Positions 47,459-54,942 of a stretch of DNA of 54,942 nucleotides are shown piece by piece. The position numbers and the translations under genes were made by a program. The first letter of the stretch is position 1. The number at the start of each line of letters is the position of its first letter. The notes beneath the pieces are model-generated. The model was not told the DNA's origin. It saw only the letters and a list, made by a program, of their open reading frames with translations, and searched no databases. Origin of the DNA: Pseudomonadota bacterium (GTDB lineage Bacteria > Pseudomonadota > Gammaproteobacteria > Burkholderiales > Burkholderiaceae_F); contig JAKOQB010000012.1 of NCBI GenBank assembly GCA_029778535.1, positions 1-54,942 on the forward strand, written 5' to 3'.

Positions 47459-48889
47459 GTGCACCGACGCGACTCACTGTTAGCGCGCGCAGCGCGCGTC
47501 ATTCGTCATCTGTGGTTCGCAGCGCTCGCAGCGCTCGCGGCCTGCGCGCAGTTGCCGACACGGCCGCCGATCGGTCCGATCGCCGACGTGCCCGCCACCG
47601 TGGCCGCGCCGGCGACCACCGCGCTGTCGGCGCCGTACGCGACCGCGGCGGCGCGGCGCGACACCGCGCTGCGCGTGTGGCGGCTGATCGACGAGCGCTT
47701 CTACGACCCGAAGCTCAACGGCGTCGATTGGCAGGGCGCGCGCGACCGCTTCGTGCCGCGCGCGGCCGCCGCGCGCAGCGACGCCGAGTTCTACGCCGCG
47801 CTCAAGTCGATGGTGGCAACGCTGCGCGACTCGCACACTCTGGTGCTGACGCCGCGCGAGACGGTCGACCGGCGCCAGTTCATCGCGCCCCGGCTCGGTT
47901 TCACCCTCGGCTGGATCGAGGACAAGGTGGCGGTCGTAGAAGTCGAGCCGGATTCGCCCGCTGCCGCGGCGGGGCTGCAGGTCGGCGACGTGATCCGCGC
48001 GGTCAACGGCACGCGGTTCGACGACGAGTTCGTCCGCCACGCGCGCAACACGCCGCAGGCGGCCGAGCCGCCCGCACCCGAGGCGATCGACACGGCAGCC
48101 GAGGCGCGTCCGAACGCCGACGGCGAACGCGAGCGCGTGCTGCGCGCCGCGGCGCGCGCGGTGCGCAGCGCGGCCGGAACGCCGCCGCTGCTGAAGCCCG
48201 TGCACCTTGTCGTCGAACGCGATGCCGGCGTGGCCGAAGCGACGCTGACCGCCACGCTCGCGCCGCGGCCGCCGAGCGCGGAACTGCACTGGCTCGACGG
48301 CGGCGTGGCGCTGATCCGCTTCACTCGCTTTCTGCCCGAGGTGCGCGCCCGGGTCGAGCAGGCGCTCGCCGACGCCCGGTCCGCGCGCGCGATCATCATC
48401 GACCTGCGCGGCAACGGCGGGGGGCTCTTCGAGTTCTACCGCTGGTTCGCCGGCCGCTTTCTGCGCGAGCCGCGCACGGTGATGCACGCGCTGCGGCGCG
48501 AATCGGTTTGGATCGGGCAGGACGAGGCCGACGTGCGCGCCGGCGGCGGCGCCGAGCCGCTGCTGCAGCCGCTGGCGGTGCTCATCGACTCGCGCACCGC
48601 GAGCGCGGCCGAACTTGCCGCGGTGACGCTGGCCGAGCAGCGCGGCGCGCTGCTGGTCGGCGCCGAGACCTGCGGCTGCGTGGTCGGCGTGCGCGCAGAG
48701 TACGTTCTGCCCGACGGCGGCGGACTGCGCATCAGCGAGACCGGCTTCGTGTCAGCGCGCGGTGCGCGGATGGAGGGGCGCCCGACCCAGCCCGCCGTCC
48801 GCATCACGCCGACGCTGGCCGATCTGCGCGCCGGGCGGGATGTCGCATTGGAGGAGGCGCGGCTACGCCTTCTGGCTAGCCGGCCCTGA
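47459..48889 (+). CDS. S41 (C-terminal processing protease-like) lipoprotein
   Basis: A 476-aa predicted lipoprotein (LAAC, Cys29) with an N-terminal helical domain (VWRLIDERFYDPKLNGVDW), a PDZ domain (about 130-180, VEVEPDSPAAAAGLQVGD) and an S41 protease core. The nucleophile region DSRTASAAELAA is present, but the usual GKG Lys motif is replaced by GAETCGCVVG, so a classical Ser-Lys dyad is not visible. It may use another base or be inactive. GTG 47459 gives a reasonable signal; ATG 47429 would lengthen it. The start lies inside an inverted-repeat element, and its right arm encodes part of the signal peptide. Confidence 0.85.
   Translation: MHRRDSLLARAARVIRHLWFAALAALAACAQLPTRPPIGPIADVPATVAAPATTALSAPYATAAARRDTALRVWRLIDERFYDPKLNGVDWQGARDRFVPRAAAARSDAEFYAALKSMVATLRDSHTLVLTPRETVDRRQFIAPRLGFTLGWIEDKVAVVEVEPDSPAAAAGLQVGDVIRAVNGTRFDDEFVRHARNTPQAAEPPAPEAIDTAAEARPNADGERERVLRAAARAVRSAAGTPPLLKPVHLVVERDAGVAEATLTATLAPRPPSAELHWLDGGVALIRFTRFLPEVRARVEQALADARSARAIIIDLRGNGGGLFEFYRWFAGRFLREPRTVMHALRRESVWIGQDEADVRAGGGAEPLLQPLAVLIDSRTASAAELAAVTLAEQRGALLVGAETCGCVVGVRAEYVLPDGGGLRISETGFVSARGARMEGRPTQPAVRITPTLADLRAGRDVALEEARLRLLASRP
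47497..47510. repeat. Right arm of an inverted repeat, inside the S41 signal-peptide region
   Basis: CGTCATTCGTCATC contains the 7-mer GTCATTC followed by GTCATCT, and matches 47378-47391 inverted (13 of 14). It is translated as part of ARVIRHLW in the S41 protein. Confidence 0.7.
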
Positions 48890-48912
48890 CGCGCGCCGAT
48901 CCGGCGCGCCAC

Positions 48913-48918
48913 TAGAAT
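48913..48918 (+). promoter_or_regulatory. Candidate -10 box for fba
   Basis: TAGAAT followed by GG, 39 bp before the fba ATG. No clear -35. Confidence 0.4.
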
Positions 48919-48957
48919 GGCCCGCAAACGTATCAGATCAACCGCGGGAGAACTTCG

Positions 48958-50022
48958 ATGGCACTCGTTTCGATGCGTCAGCTACTCGATCACGCCGCCG
49001 AAAACGGCTACGGCCTGCCGGCGTTCAACGTCAACAACCTCGAGCAAGTGCAGGCGATCATGGAGGCGGCCTCCGAGGTCAACGCGCCGGTGATCATGCA
49101 GGCCTCGGCCGGCGCGCGCAAGTACGCGGGCGAGAACTTCCTCAAGCACCTGATCGTCGCTGCGGTCGAAAGCTACCCGAACATCCCGATCTGCATGCAC
49201 CAGGACCATGGTGCGTCGCCCGCGGTGTGCGAAGGCGCGATCAAGCTCGGGTTCTCGTCGGTGATGATGGACGGCTCGCTGAAGGAAGACGGCAAGACCG
49301 TGTCCGACTACGACTACAACGTGCAGGTCACGAAGAAGGTGGTCGACCTGGCGCACGCGGTCGGCGTGTCGGTCGAGGGCGAGCTGGGCTGCCTGGGGTC
49401 GCTGGAGACCATGCGCGGCGACAAGGAGGACGGCCATGGCGCCGAGATCACGATGACCAAGGAGATGCTGCTGACCGATCCGGACCAGGCGGCCGACTTT
49501 GTCAAGAAGACGCAGCTCGACGCGCTGGCGATCGCGATCGGCACCAGCCACGGTGCGTACAAGTTCACCCGCAAGCCGACCGGCGACATCCTGGCGATCG
49601 AGCGCATCAAGCAGATTCACAAGCGCATTCCCAACACGCACCTGGTGATGCACGGCTCGTCGAGCGTGCCGCAGGACCTGCTGGCCGAGATCCGCAAGTA
49701 CGGCGGCCAGATGAAGGAGACCTATGGCGTTCCGGTCGAGGAGATCCAGGAGGCGATCAAGCACGGTGTGCGCAAGGTCAACATCGACACCGACATTCGC
49801 CTCGCGATGACCGCGGCGGTGCGCAAGTTCCTGGCGGAGAATCCATCCGCCTTCGATCCGCGCGACTACCTGAAGCCCGCGCGCGCCGCGGCGAAAGCGA
49901 TCTGCAAGCAGCGCTACCAGCAGTTCGGCTGCGCGGGCCGCGCGAGCCAGATCCAGCCGATTCCGCTCGATAGGATCGCGCACAAGTACCGTACCGGCGA
50001 GCTGTCTCAGCACGTGCACTGA
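48958..50022 (+). CDS. fba: Fructose-bisphosphate aldolase, class II (Calvin-cycle subtype)
   Basis: A 354-aa zinc aldolase splitting or forming fructose-1,6-bisphosphate (and sedoheptulose bisphosphate in the CbbA-type subgroup). [20 protein letters not shown] is the N-terminal signature, HQDHGASP gives the first metal His and catalytic Asp, [11 protein letters not shown] is the second metal region, and GTSHGAYKF and HGSSSVPQD carry the remaining His/phosphate residues. A GCGGGAGA site precedes the ATG. A strong terminator follows at 50044. Confidence 0.96.
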   Translation: MALVSMRQLLDHAAENGYGLPAFNVNNLEQVQAIMEAASEVNAPVIMQASAGARKYAGENFLKHLIVAAVESYPNIPICMHQDHGASPAVCEGAIKLGFSSVMMDGSLKEDGKTVSDYDYNVQVTKKVVDLAHAVGVSVEGELGCLGSLETMRGDKEDGHGAEITMTKEMLLTDPDQAADFVKKTQLDALAIAIGTSHGAYKFTRKPTGDILAIERIKQIHKRIPNTHLVMHGSSSVPQDLLAEIRKYGGQMKETYGVPVEEIQEAIKHGVRKVNIDTDIRLAMTAAVRKFLAENPSAFDPRDYLKPARAAAKAICKQRYQQFGCAGRASQIQPIPLDRIAHKYRTGELSQHVH

Positions 50023-50043
50023 GCGTGCCGGTTCCATGCTGAC

Positions 50044-50072
50044 GACGGCGCCTGCGGGCGCCGTCGCCTTTT
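50044..50072 (+). terminator. Rho-independent terminator after fba
   Basis: GACGGCGCC (50044-50052) and GGCGCCGTC (50057-50065) form a perfect 9-bp stem with loop TGCG, followed by GCCTTTTCG. It lies 22 bp after the fba stop. The following 100 bp before ppdK hold nothing else that I can name. Confidence 0.88.
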
Positions 50073-50173
50073 CGTGGCTGTCCTTCAGAGGGCCGCGCGG
50101 GTTGCTGCGCATCGTCAACGCGCGCGCATGCCGTGATGCGATCCTGTCGTCGTGACTGGTACGGGGGGCGGCG

Positions 50174-52966
50174 ATGAGCACGACCACGAAATGGATCTAC
50201 GCCTTCAGCGAAGGCGACGGCAACAACAAGATGCTGCTCGGCGGCAAGGGCGCGAACCTGTGCGAAATGACGCGCATTGGCCTGCCGGTGCCGCCCGGCT
50301 TCACGGTCACGACCGAGGCGTGCCTCGCGTACCTGGAGCACGGCCGGTTTCCGGACGGGGTGATCGACGAGGTGCACGCGCACATGGCGCGCATCGAAGC
50401 GGCCACCGGCCGCCGCTTCGGCGCACGCACGAATCCGCTGCTGGTGTCGGTTCGCTCCGGCTCGGCGCTGTCGATGCCGGGCATGATGGACACGATCCTG
50501 AACCTCGGCCTGAACGCGGATTCGCTCGCGGGCCTGATCAGTGCGACCGGCGATGCGCGCTTCGGCTGGGATGCGTACCGGCGGCTGATCCAGCTCTTCG
50601 GCAAGGTCGCGCTTGGCGTTCCCGACGAAGCCTTCGACCGCACGATGGTCGCGCTGAAGCTCGAGGCCGGCGCGCGCAGCGACCTCGACCTGACGGCCGA
50701 GCATTTGCAGGAGCTGGTGCAACGGTATCTGGACATCGTGCGCGCGCACGCCGGCCGCCCCTTCCCGGACGATCCGCACCGCCAGCTCGAGCTCGCGATC
50801 GCCGCGGTGTTCCGCTCGTGGAACGGCAAGCGCGCGATCGACTACCGCAAGCAGTTCAGGATCACGCCGGCGATGGCCAACGGCACCGCGTGCAACATCT
50901 GCACGATGGTGTTCGGCAACCTCGGCAACGATTCCGCGACCGGTGTCGGCTTCACGCGCAATCCCGCCACGGGCGAAGCAGTCGTCTACGGCGAGTACCT
51001 CGTCAACGCGCAGGGCGAAGACGTGGTCGCCGGCATTCGCACGCCGAAGCCGATCGCCGCGATGGCGGAGGAGTTGCCCGAGCAGCACAAGCAGCTGATG
51101 CAGCTCGCGGCCACGCTGGAGAGCCACTACCGCGAGGTGCAGGACTTCGAATTCACGATCGAGCGCGGCAAGCTGTGGGCGCTGCAGACGCGCGACGGCA
51201 AGATGAACGCGCAGGCGCTCGTGCGCACCTCGGTCGAGATGGCGCGCGAGGGACTGATCGACCGCCAACGCGCGCTGCTGCGCGTGGCGCCGACGATGCT
51301 CGAGCAGTTGATGGTGCCGCGGCTGGATCCGTCGTTCAGGGGCAGCCCGCTCGCGACCGGGCTGCCCGCCTCGCCCGGCGCGGCGGCCGGAATGATCGTG
51401 TTCGACGCTGACACCGCGGAGACGCGCGGCCGCGCGGGCGAGAAGATCATCCTGGTGCGCGAGGAGACCAAGCCCGAGGACATCCATGGCTTCTTCGCCG
51501 CGCAGGGCATCCTCACCTCGCGCGGCGGCAAGACCTCGCACGCGGCGGTAGTCGCGCGCGGCATGGGCAAGCCGTGCGTGTCGGGCGCCGAGAGCATCGT
51601 CGTCGACGTGCACAACAAGGTCGCGCGCGTCGGCCCCGCGGTGCTGAAGGAAGGGCAGGTGATCACGATCGACGGCTCGACCGGCGCGGTGTACTTCGGC
51701 GAGGTGCCGACCGTCGAGGTCGAGTTCTCGAAGGACATGGCCACCCTGCTCGATTGGGCCGACGAGGCCGCGCGCCTCACGGTGCGCGCCAACGCCGATA
51801 CGCCGCGCGATGCGCAGCGCGCAAGAGCCTGGGGCGCGCGAGGCATCGGCCTCACCCGCACCGAGCGCATGTTCAACCAGATGGACCGCCTGCACCTGGT
51901 GCAGGAGATGATCCTCTCTGATACGAAGGAAGCGCGCGTCACCGCGCTCGAGCGGCTGCGCCCGTTCCAGAAGGACGACTTCAAGGGAATCTTCAAGGCG
52001 ATGGACGGGCTGCCGGTCACGGTGCGCTTGCTCGATCCGCCGATGCACGAATTCCTGCCGACGGTGGCGCAGCTCGAGCTGGAGATCGCGCACCTGCGCC
52101 ACTTCCGCGAGGCAATCGCGAGCCTGGAGGAAATGCCCGAGACGCTGAAGCTGCTCAATCCGCGCCTGCACCACCAGTACGAAGGCAGCCTCGCCAAGCT
52201 GCTCGGCGGTTTGTCCGAATTCAAGGAATCGCGTCTCGACGACGAGCTGATCGCGCGCAAGACCGAGATCCTGAAGAAGGTCAAGGCGATGGCGGAAGTC
52301 AATCCGATGCTCGGCCACCGCGGCGTCCGGCTCGGCGTCACCTACCCCGAGATCTACGAGATGCAGATCCGCGCGATCCTCGAGGCGGCCGCCGAGTGCC
52401 GGCGCGAAGGGATCCAGGTCGCGCCCGAGATCATGGTGCCGCAGGTGGTGACGGTGGAGGAACTGAAGCGCATCGCCGCGCTGGTCGAGCGCATCCACGC
52501 CGAGGTCGAGGCAGCGAGCGGCGTGAAGGTACCGCTGAAATTCGGCAGCATGATCGAGGTCGTGCGCGCGTGCCTGCGCGCGAAGCGGATGGCGCAGACG
52601 GCGGAGTTCTTCTCGTTCGGCACCAACGATCTGACGCAGGCGACGTTCTCGTTCTCGCGCGAAGACGCCGAGAACAAGTTCCTGCCGCTGTACTACGAGG
52701 CGGGCCTGCTGCGCGACAATCCGTTCGAGGTGCTCGACATCAAGGGCGTCGGCGAACTGATGAAACTCGCGATCGCCAACGGCCGCGCCGAACGTCCGAA
52801 TCTCAAGGTCGGCATCTGCGGCGAGCAAGGCGGCGACCCGACCTCGATCCGCTTCTGCCACCACGCCGGTCTCGACTACGTTTCCTGCTCCGGCCCGCGC
52901 GTCCCGATCGCACGCCTCGCCGCCGCGCACGCGAGCCTGCTCGAGGCCGAATACAGCGACGAGTAG
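50174..52966 (+). CDS. ppdK: Pyruvate, phosphate dikinase
   Basis: A 930-aa enzyme interconverting pyruvate + ATP + Pi and PEP + AMP + PPi. The N-terminal ATP-grasp domain has LLGGKGANLCEM and SVRSGSALSMPGMMDT. The swivelling phosphohistidine domain has GGKTSHAAVVARGMG with catalytic His456. The C-terminal TIM barrel has GIGLTRTERMF, FGTNDLTQATF and the late GICGEQGGDP. Complete and of normal length. With pyk it sets the direction of flux at the PEP/pyruvate node. A decayed second copy of its last 70 bp lies about 1 kb downstream. Confidence 0.97.
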   Translation: MSTTTKWIYAFSEGDGNNKMLLGGKGANLCEMTRIGLPVPPGFTVTTEACLAYLEHGRFPDGVIDEVHAHMARIEAATGRRFGARTNPLLVSVRSGSALSMPGMMDTILNLGLNADSLAGLISATGDARFGWDAYRRLIQLFGKVALGVPDEAFDRTMVALKLEAGARSDLDLTAEHLQELVQRYLDIVRAHAGRPFPDDPHRQLELAIAAVFRSWNGKRAIDYRKQFRITPAMANGTACNICTMVFGNLGNDSATGVGFTRNPATGEAVVYGEYLVNAQGEDVVAGIRTPKPIAAMAEELPEQHKQLMQLAATLESHYREVQDFEFTIERGKLWALQTRDGKMNAQALVRTSVEMAREGLIDRQRALLRVAPTMLEQLMVPRLDPSFRGSPLATGLPASPGAAAGMIVFDADTAETRGRAGEKIILVREETKPEDIHGFFAAQGILTSRGGKTSHAAVVARGMGKPCVSGAESIVVDVHNKVARVGPAVLKEGQVITIDGSTGAVYFGEVPTVEVEFSKDMATLLDWADEAARLTVRANADTPRDAQRARAWGARGIGLTRTERMFNQMDRLHLVQEMILSDTKEARVTALERLRPFQKDDFKGIFKAMDGLPVTVRLLDPPMHEFLPTVAQLELEIAHLRHFREAIASLEEMPETLKLLNPRLHHQYEGSLAKLLGGLSEFKESRLDDELIARKTEILKKVKAMAEVNPMLGHRGVRLGVTYPEIYEMQIRAILEAAAECRREGIQVAPEIMVPQVVTVEELKRIAALVERIHAEVEAASGVKVPLKFGSMIEVVRACLRAKRMAQTAEFFSFGTNDLTQATFSFSREDAENKFLPLYYEAGLLRDNPFEVLDIKGVGELMKLAIANGRAERPNLKVGICGEQGGDPTSIRFCHHAGLDYVSCSGPRVPIARLAAAHASLLEAEYSDE

Positions 52967-52976
52967 CTCCTCCCAC

Positions 52977-53017
52977 ACCCCTCTCCCCTCGTCGGAGAGG
53001 GGGAGGGGAGAGGGGGT
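52977..53017. repeat. C/T-rich palindrome after ppdK
   Basis: ACCCCTCTCCCCTC (52977-52990) and GAGGGGAGAGGGG (53003-53015) form a stem of about 13 bp. No T-tract follows. It may stop ppdK transcription but looks like an interspersed palindromic repeat. Confidence 0.6.
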
Positions 53018-53043
53018 CGCTATGGATCTCCGCCTCGCCGATC

Positions 53044-53094
53044 GCTGCCGCCGCAGGCGCAACCGCTGCAGCAGTATTTGCGCGCGACACACTG
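53044..53094 (+). repeat. Direct repeat R1, left copy
   Basis: About 50 bp beginning GCTGCCGCCG and containing GCAGTAT and TGCGCGCG. It recurs imperfectly and in the same orientation at 53847-53898, so the MNT-HEPN pair is bracketed. Confidence 0.55.
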
Positions 53095-53185
53095 CGCACA
53101 CCCAGCCGCAGGGCGGACCGAATTCGCGCGAGAATGCGCAGCGCGTCGCGCCTGCGCGGCTCACGGTGCATTCAGGAGACTCGTC

Positions 53186-53485
53186 ATGGGTGATCGCCTT
53201 CCGATCGATCCCGCGCTGCTGGCGGCGCTGTGCCGCCGGCACGGTATCCGCAAGCTGTCGCTGTTCGGCTCGAGGCTGAAGGGCACGGCGCGACCGGATA
53301 GTGACATCGACCTGCTCGTGGAGTTCGAGCCGGGCCGCACGCCGGGACTGCTGGGGATGAGCGCGATCGAAATCGAGCTCGGCTCTGCGCTCGGGCGCAA
53401 GGTCGATTTGCGCACCTCGGAGGACTTGAGCCCACGTTTCCGCGACGAAGTTCTGCAGCTGGCTGAAGTCGCCTATGCAGCCTGA
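53186..53485 (+). CDS. MNT-type nucleotidyltransferase antitoxin (MntA-like)
   Basis: A 99-aa minimal nucleotidyltransferase. The signature GSx10DxD is exact: G28-S29, then D40 and D42 (GSRLKGTARPDSDIDLLV). In characterised MntA-HepT pairs this enzyme transfers AMP units to a Tyr of the HEPN toxin and so disarms it. An AGGAGA site lies 6 bp before the ATG, and in-frame sequence further up has no family character. The HEPN gene starts 11 bp before its stop, so the two are coupled. Confidence 0.9.
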   Translation: MGDRLPIDPALLAALCRRHGIRKLSLFGSRLKGTARPDSDIDLLVEFEPGRTPGLLGMSAIEIELGSALGRKVDLRTSEDLSPRFRDEVLQLAEVAYAA

Positions 53486-53816
53486 GGACCGCGTCCGGCT
53501 GGAGCACATGATCGAAGCGGCGCGGTCGGCGCAGAACTTCATGCACGGCCGCGCACGCGCCGACCTCGATAGCGATCTGATGCTCCTGTTCGCGGTAGTG
53601 CGGGCGATCGAGATCGTCGGCGAGGCAGCGAGCCGCATCTCTGAGGATGGACGCGCCGCGATGCCGGGCGTGCCCTGGCCCGCCGTCATCGGCATGCGAA
53701 ACCGCCTCGTGCACGCCTACTTCGACATCAATCGGGAAATCGTCTGGAAGACGGTTACCGAAGAGCTGCCGCCGCTCTTGGCTGCGCTCGAAGGCGCGCT
53801 GAACGGCAACAGGTAA
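53475..53816 (+). CDS. HEPN-domain toxin (HepT-like, DUF86)
   Basis: A 113-aa all-helical HEPN protein. The RNase motif RX4HXY is intact: R75, H80 and Y82 in RNRLVHAY; Tyr82 is the expected AMPylation target. Such toxins cleave RNA, for example tRNA ends, when not modified. It overlaps the MNT gene by 11 bp, the normal order for this toxin-antitoxin class. The module sits between direct repeats downstream of ppdK. Confidence 0.9.
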   Translation: MQPEDRVRLEHMIEAARSAQNFMHGRARADLDSDLMLLFAVVRAIEIVGEAASRISEDGRAAMPGVPWPAVIGMRNRLVHAYFDINREIVWKTVTEELPPLLAALEGALNGNR

Positions 53817-53846
53817 CTGGCTAGCCGCACGCACCGGCGCCAGTCG

Positions 53847-53898
53847 TGCTGCCGCCGGGGGCGTAGCTGCTGCCGCAGTATCTGCGCGCGGCGCACTG
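53847..53898 (+). repeat. Direct repeat R1, right copy
   Basis: Imperfect second copy of 53044-53094 (GCTGCCGCCG, later GCAGTAT and TGCGCGCG), about 800 bp away on the other side of the MNT-HEPN genes. The 367-bp gap 53817-54183 holds this repeat, the ppdK 3' remnant and a large palindrome, but no gene. Confidence 0.55.
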
Positions 53899-53929
53899 GA
53901 ACGTCACCGCGCATGATTCAGCACTACGG

Positions 53930-54013
53930 GCCGGTCTCGGATCGGCGCGCCCCGATCGCACGCCTCGCCGCCGCGCACGCGAACCGCTCGAAGCCGAATA
54001 CAGCGACGAATAG
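53930..54013 (+). pseudogene. Decayed duplicate of the ppdK 3' end
   Basis: 53945-54013 matches the last 70 bp of ppdK (52897-52966), including the stop codon, at 65 of 70 aligned columns by eye with one single-base gap. GCCGGTCTCG just before it (53930-53939) matches 52865-52874, with about 17 bp missing between. No start or open frame accompanies it, so it is a remnant. Confidence 0.85.
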
Positions 54014-54017
54014 CGGC

Positions 54018-54093
54018 TCCGTCGCCCCGGCGCAGGCCGGGGCCCAATTTTCAGTGCTGAGAATTAGGCCCCGGCCTGCGCCGGGGCGACGGA
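54018..54093. repeat. Large perfect inverted repeat (REP-like)
   Basis: The 27-bp arms at 54018-54044 and 54067-54093 are perfectly complementary and very G+C-rich (core CCCCGGCGCAGGCCGGGG). The A+T-rich centre pairs further (AATTTTCAG with CTGAGAATT, one G-T). Sequences of this character are common as scattered repeats in proteobacteria. No T-tract follows. Confidence 0.85.
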
Positions 54094-54183
54094 CATCACG
54101 GCTCACTCATCGACGGGAGCCGGCCTCGCTCATCGCGCGGCGTACAGTCATCGCCCCGCCTTCTCGCCGGGACGGAGACCGCG

Positions 54184-54942
54184 ATGCACTCCCGCCAGCA
54201 GCAGCACATCGAAAGCGTGATCCGCCTGTCCGGCGAACGCAGGGAACTGCCGCCCGCGCTGGCCGAGCTGCACAAGCCGGACGAAATCATCCGCGCCTCC
54301 TGGACGCGCTGCGTCCAGCAGCACCACCTCGACCCCACCCGCATGCAGGAAGCGGTGATCCTGCCCGCGCACCTCGTGCGCGAGCACCGCGAGCGGCTGG
54401 AGGAATTTCTGCGCATCGCGCGCCACGGGCTCGAGACGCTGTACCGCCAGGTGGCCGGCATGGGCTACTGCGTGCTGCTGACCGACGAGCGCGGAGTGAC
54501 GGTCGATTTCATCGGCGACCTGCGACTGGACACAAGCCTGCGCCGCGCCGGCCTGTATCTCGGTTCGGACTGGAGCGAACACCACGCCGGCACCTGCGGC
54601 GTGGGCACGGCGATCGCCACGCGCGAAGCGCTGACCGTGCACCAGGACGATCACTTCGATGCCACGCACATCCCGCTCACCTGCACGGCCGCGCCGGTGT
54701 TCGACCCGCTCGGGCAACTGAAGGCGATCCTCGACATCTCCGCGCTGGTCTCGCCGCAGCAGAAGAGCAGCCAGCACCTGGCGCTGCAACTGGTGCAGGT
54801 CTATGCGCACTTTGTGGAGAACGCCAACTTCCTCGCGTGGTTCCAGCACGACTGGATCCTGAAGCTCGATCCGTCGCCCGAGTTCGTCGATGCCAATCCA
54901 GAATTCCTGATCGCGCTCGACAGCGCCGGGCGCGTGATCGGC
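54184..54942 (+). CDS. AcoR-type sigma-54-dependent activator, N-terminal part (cut by window end)
   Basis: Open to the last base: 253 codons are seen. The N-terminus (RELPPALAELHKPDEIIRASWTRC) is typical of AcoR-like enhancer-binding regulators. A GAF sensor domain (about 75-215) includes GYCVLLTDERGVTVDFIGD and GTCGVGTAIATREALTVHQ, and a PAS-like segment begins near 235. The AAA+ and Fis domains would lie outside the window. The family activates acetoin, alcohol or aromatic catabolism operons with RpoN. The ATG lies 91 bp after the palindrome. Confidence 0.87.
   Translation, partial: MHSRQQQHIESVIRLSGERRELPPALAELHKPDEIIRASWTRCVQQHHLDPTRMQEAVILPAHLVREHRERLEEFLRIARHGLETLYRQVAGMGYCVLLTDERGVTVDFIGDLRLDTSLRRAGLYLGSDWSEHHAGTCGVGTAIATREALTVHQDDHFDATHIPLTCTAAPVFDPLGQLKAILDISALVSPQQKSSQHLALQLVQVYAHFVENANFLAWFQHDWILKLDPSPEFVDANPEFLIALDSAGRVIG

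Noticed and set aside
49778..53695. 1305-codon minus-strand frame opposite fba, ppdK and the toxin-antitoxin genes
   Set aside because: Same antisense artefact; ppdK and fba on the plus strand are unmistakable.

Overview
This window is chromosomal DNA from a G+C-rich betaproteobacterium, most likely of the order Burkholderiales. Third codon positions are overwhelmingly G or C. The gene orders accB-accC-prmA-zinc ribbon/DUF3426, mpl-yqiA, nrdA-nrdB-histone H1-like and tkt-gapA-pgk-pyk-fba are what I know from that order (established knowledge plus inference). There is no tRNA, rRNA, CRISPR array, prophage or complete insertion sequence. Most of the window is dense housekeeping sequence. Accessory content is concentrated in 28-35 kb, 41-48 kb and 53-54 kb.

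Layout. 1-4.3 kb (+): end of nrdA, nrdB, a 571-bp spacer with a terminator-ended leader, a Lys/Ala-rich H1-like protein and a YggT membrane protein. 4.4-11.1 kb (-): one long gene series, read from its 5' end as a nucleotidyltransferase-like protein, tlpA-like, accB, accC, prmA, zinc-ribbon/DUF3426, a PfkB nucleoside kinase and a glycine-zipper lipoprotein. 11.2-21.1 kb (+): mpl, yqiA, fabG-like, ybaK-like, marC-like, an RNB ribonuclease, a TonB-like protein, aroE, mtgA and mgtE. 21.1-23.5 kb (-): ubiD, a KTSC protein and an exported TPR-like protein. 23.9-28.5 kb: a lytic transglycosylase behind a hairpin-rich leader, a class I aminotransferase (-) and maeB.

28.6-35.1 kb is an envelope/effector region: a membrane Ser/Thr kinase translationally coupled to a LysM-NodB lipoprotein and a repeat lipoprotein, a convergent LysM lipoprotein, then a patatin-like phospholipase overlapping a secreted barnase-like RNase with its barstar inhibitor. 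35.1-37.5 kb (-) carries yidB-like, rsmE and a fused SpeD-SpeE polyamine enzyme.

37.9-53 kb (+) is a central-carbon block (tkt, gapA, pgk, pyk, fba, ppdK) broken up by accessory inserts. Between gapA and pgk lies a self-contained module: a lipoprotein resembling a protease propeptide, a subtilisin with a GlyGly-CTERM tail, and a rhombosortase predicted to process that tail. Between pgk and pyk sits a four-helix-bundle (S23/IVS-type) gene bounded by inverted arrays of a 7-bp repeat kept in strict heptad phase; this is the most intriguing object in the window. Between pyk and fba lies an S41 protease-like lipoprotein whose 5' end overlaps a second inverted-repeat element. Beyond ppdK, a MNT-HEPN (MntA-HepT type) toxin-antitoxin pair sits between imperfect direct repeats and is followed by a decayed second copy of the ppdK 3' end, a large palindrome and the start of an AcoR-type sigma-54 activator that runs off the window.

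All assignments come from reading the sequence. No database search was run, so family names rest on recognised motifs and overall sequence character.
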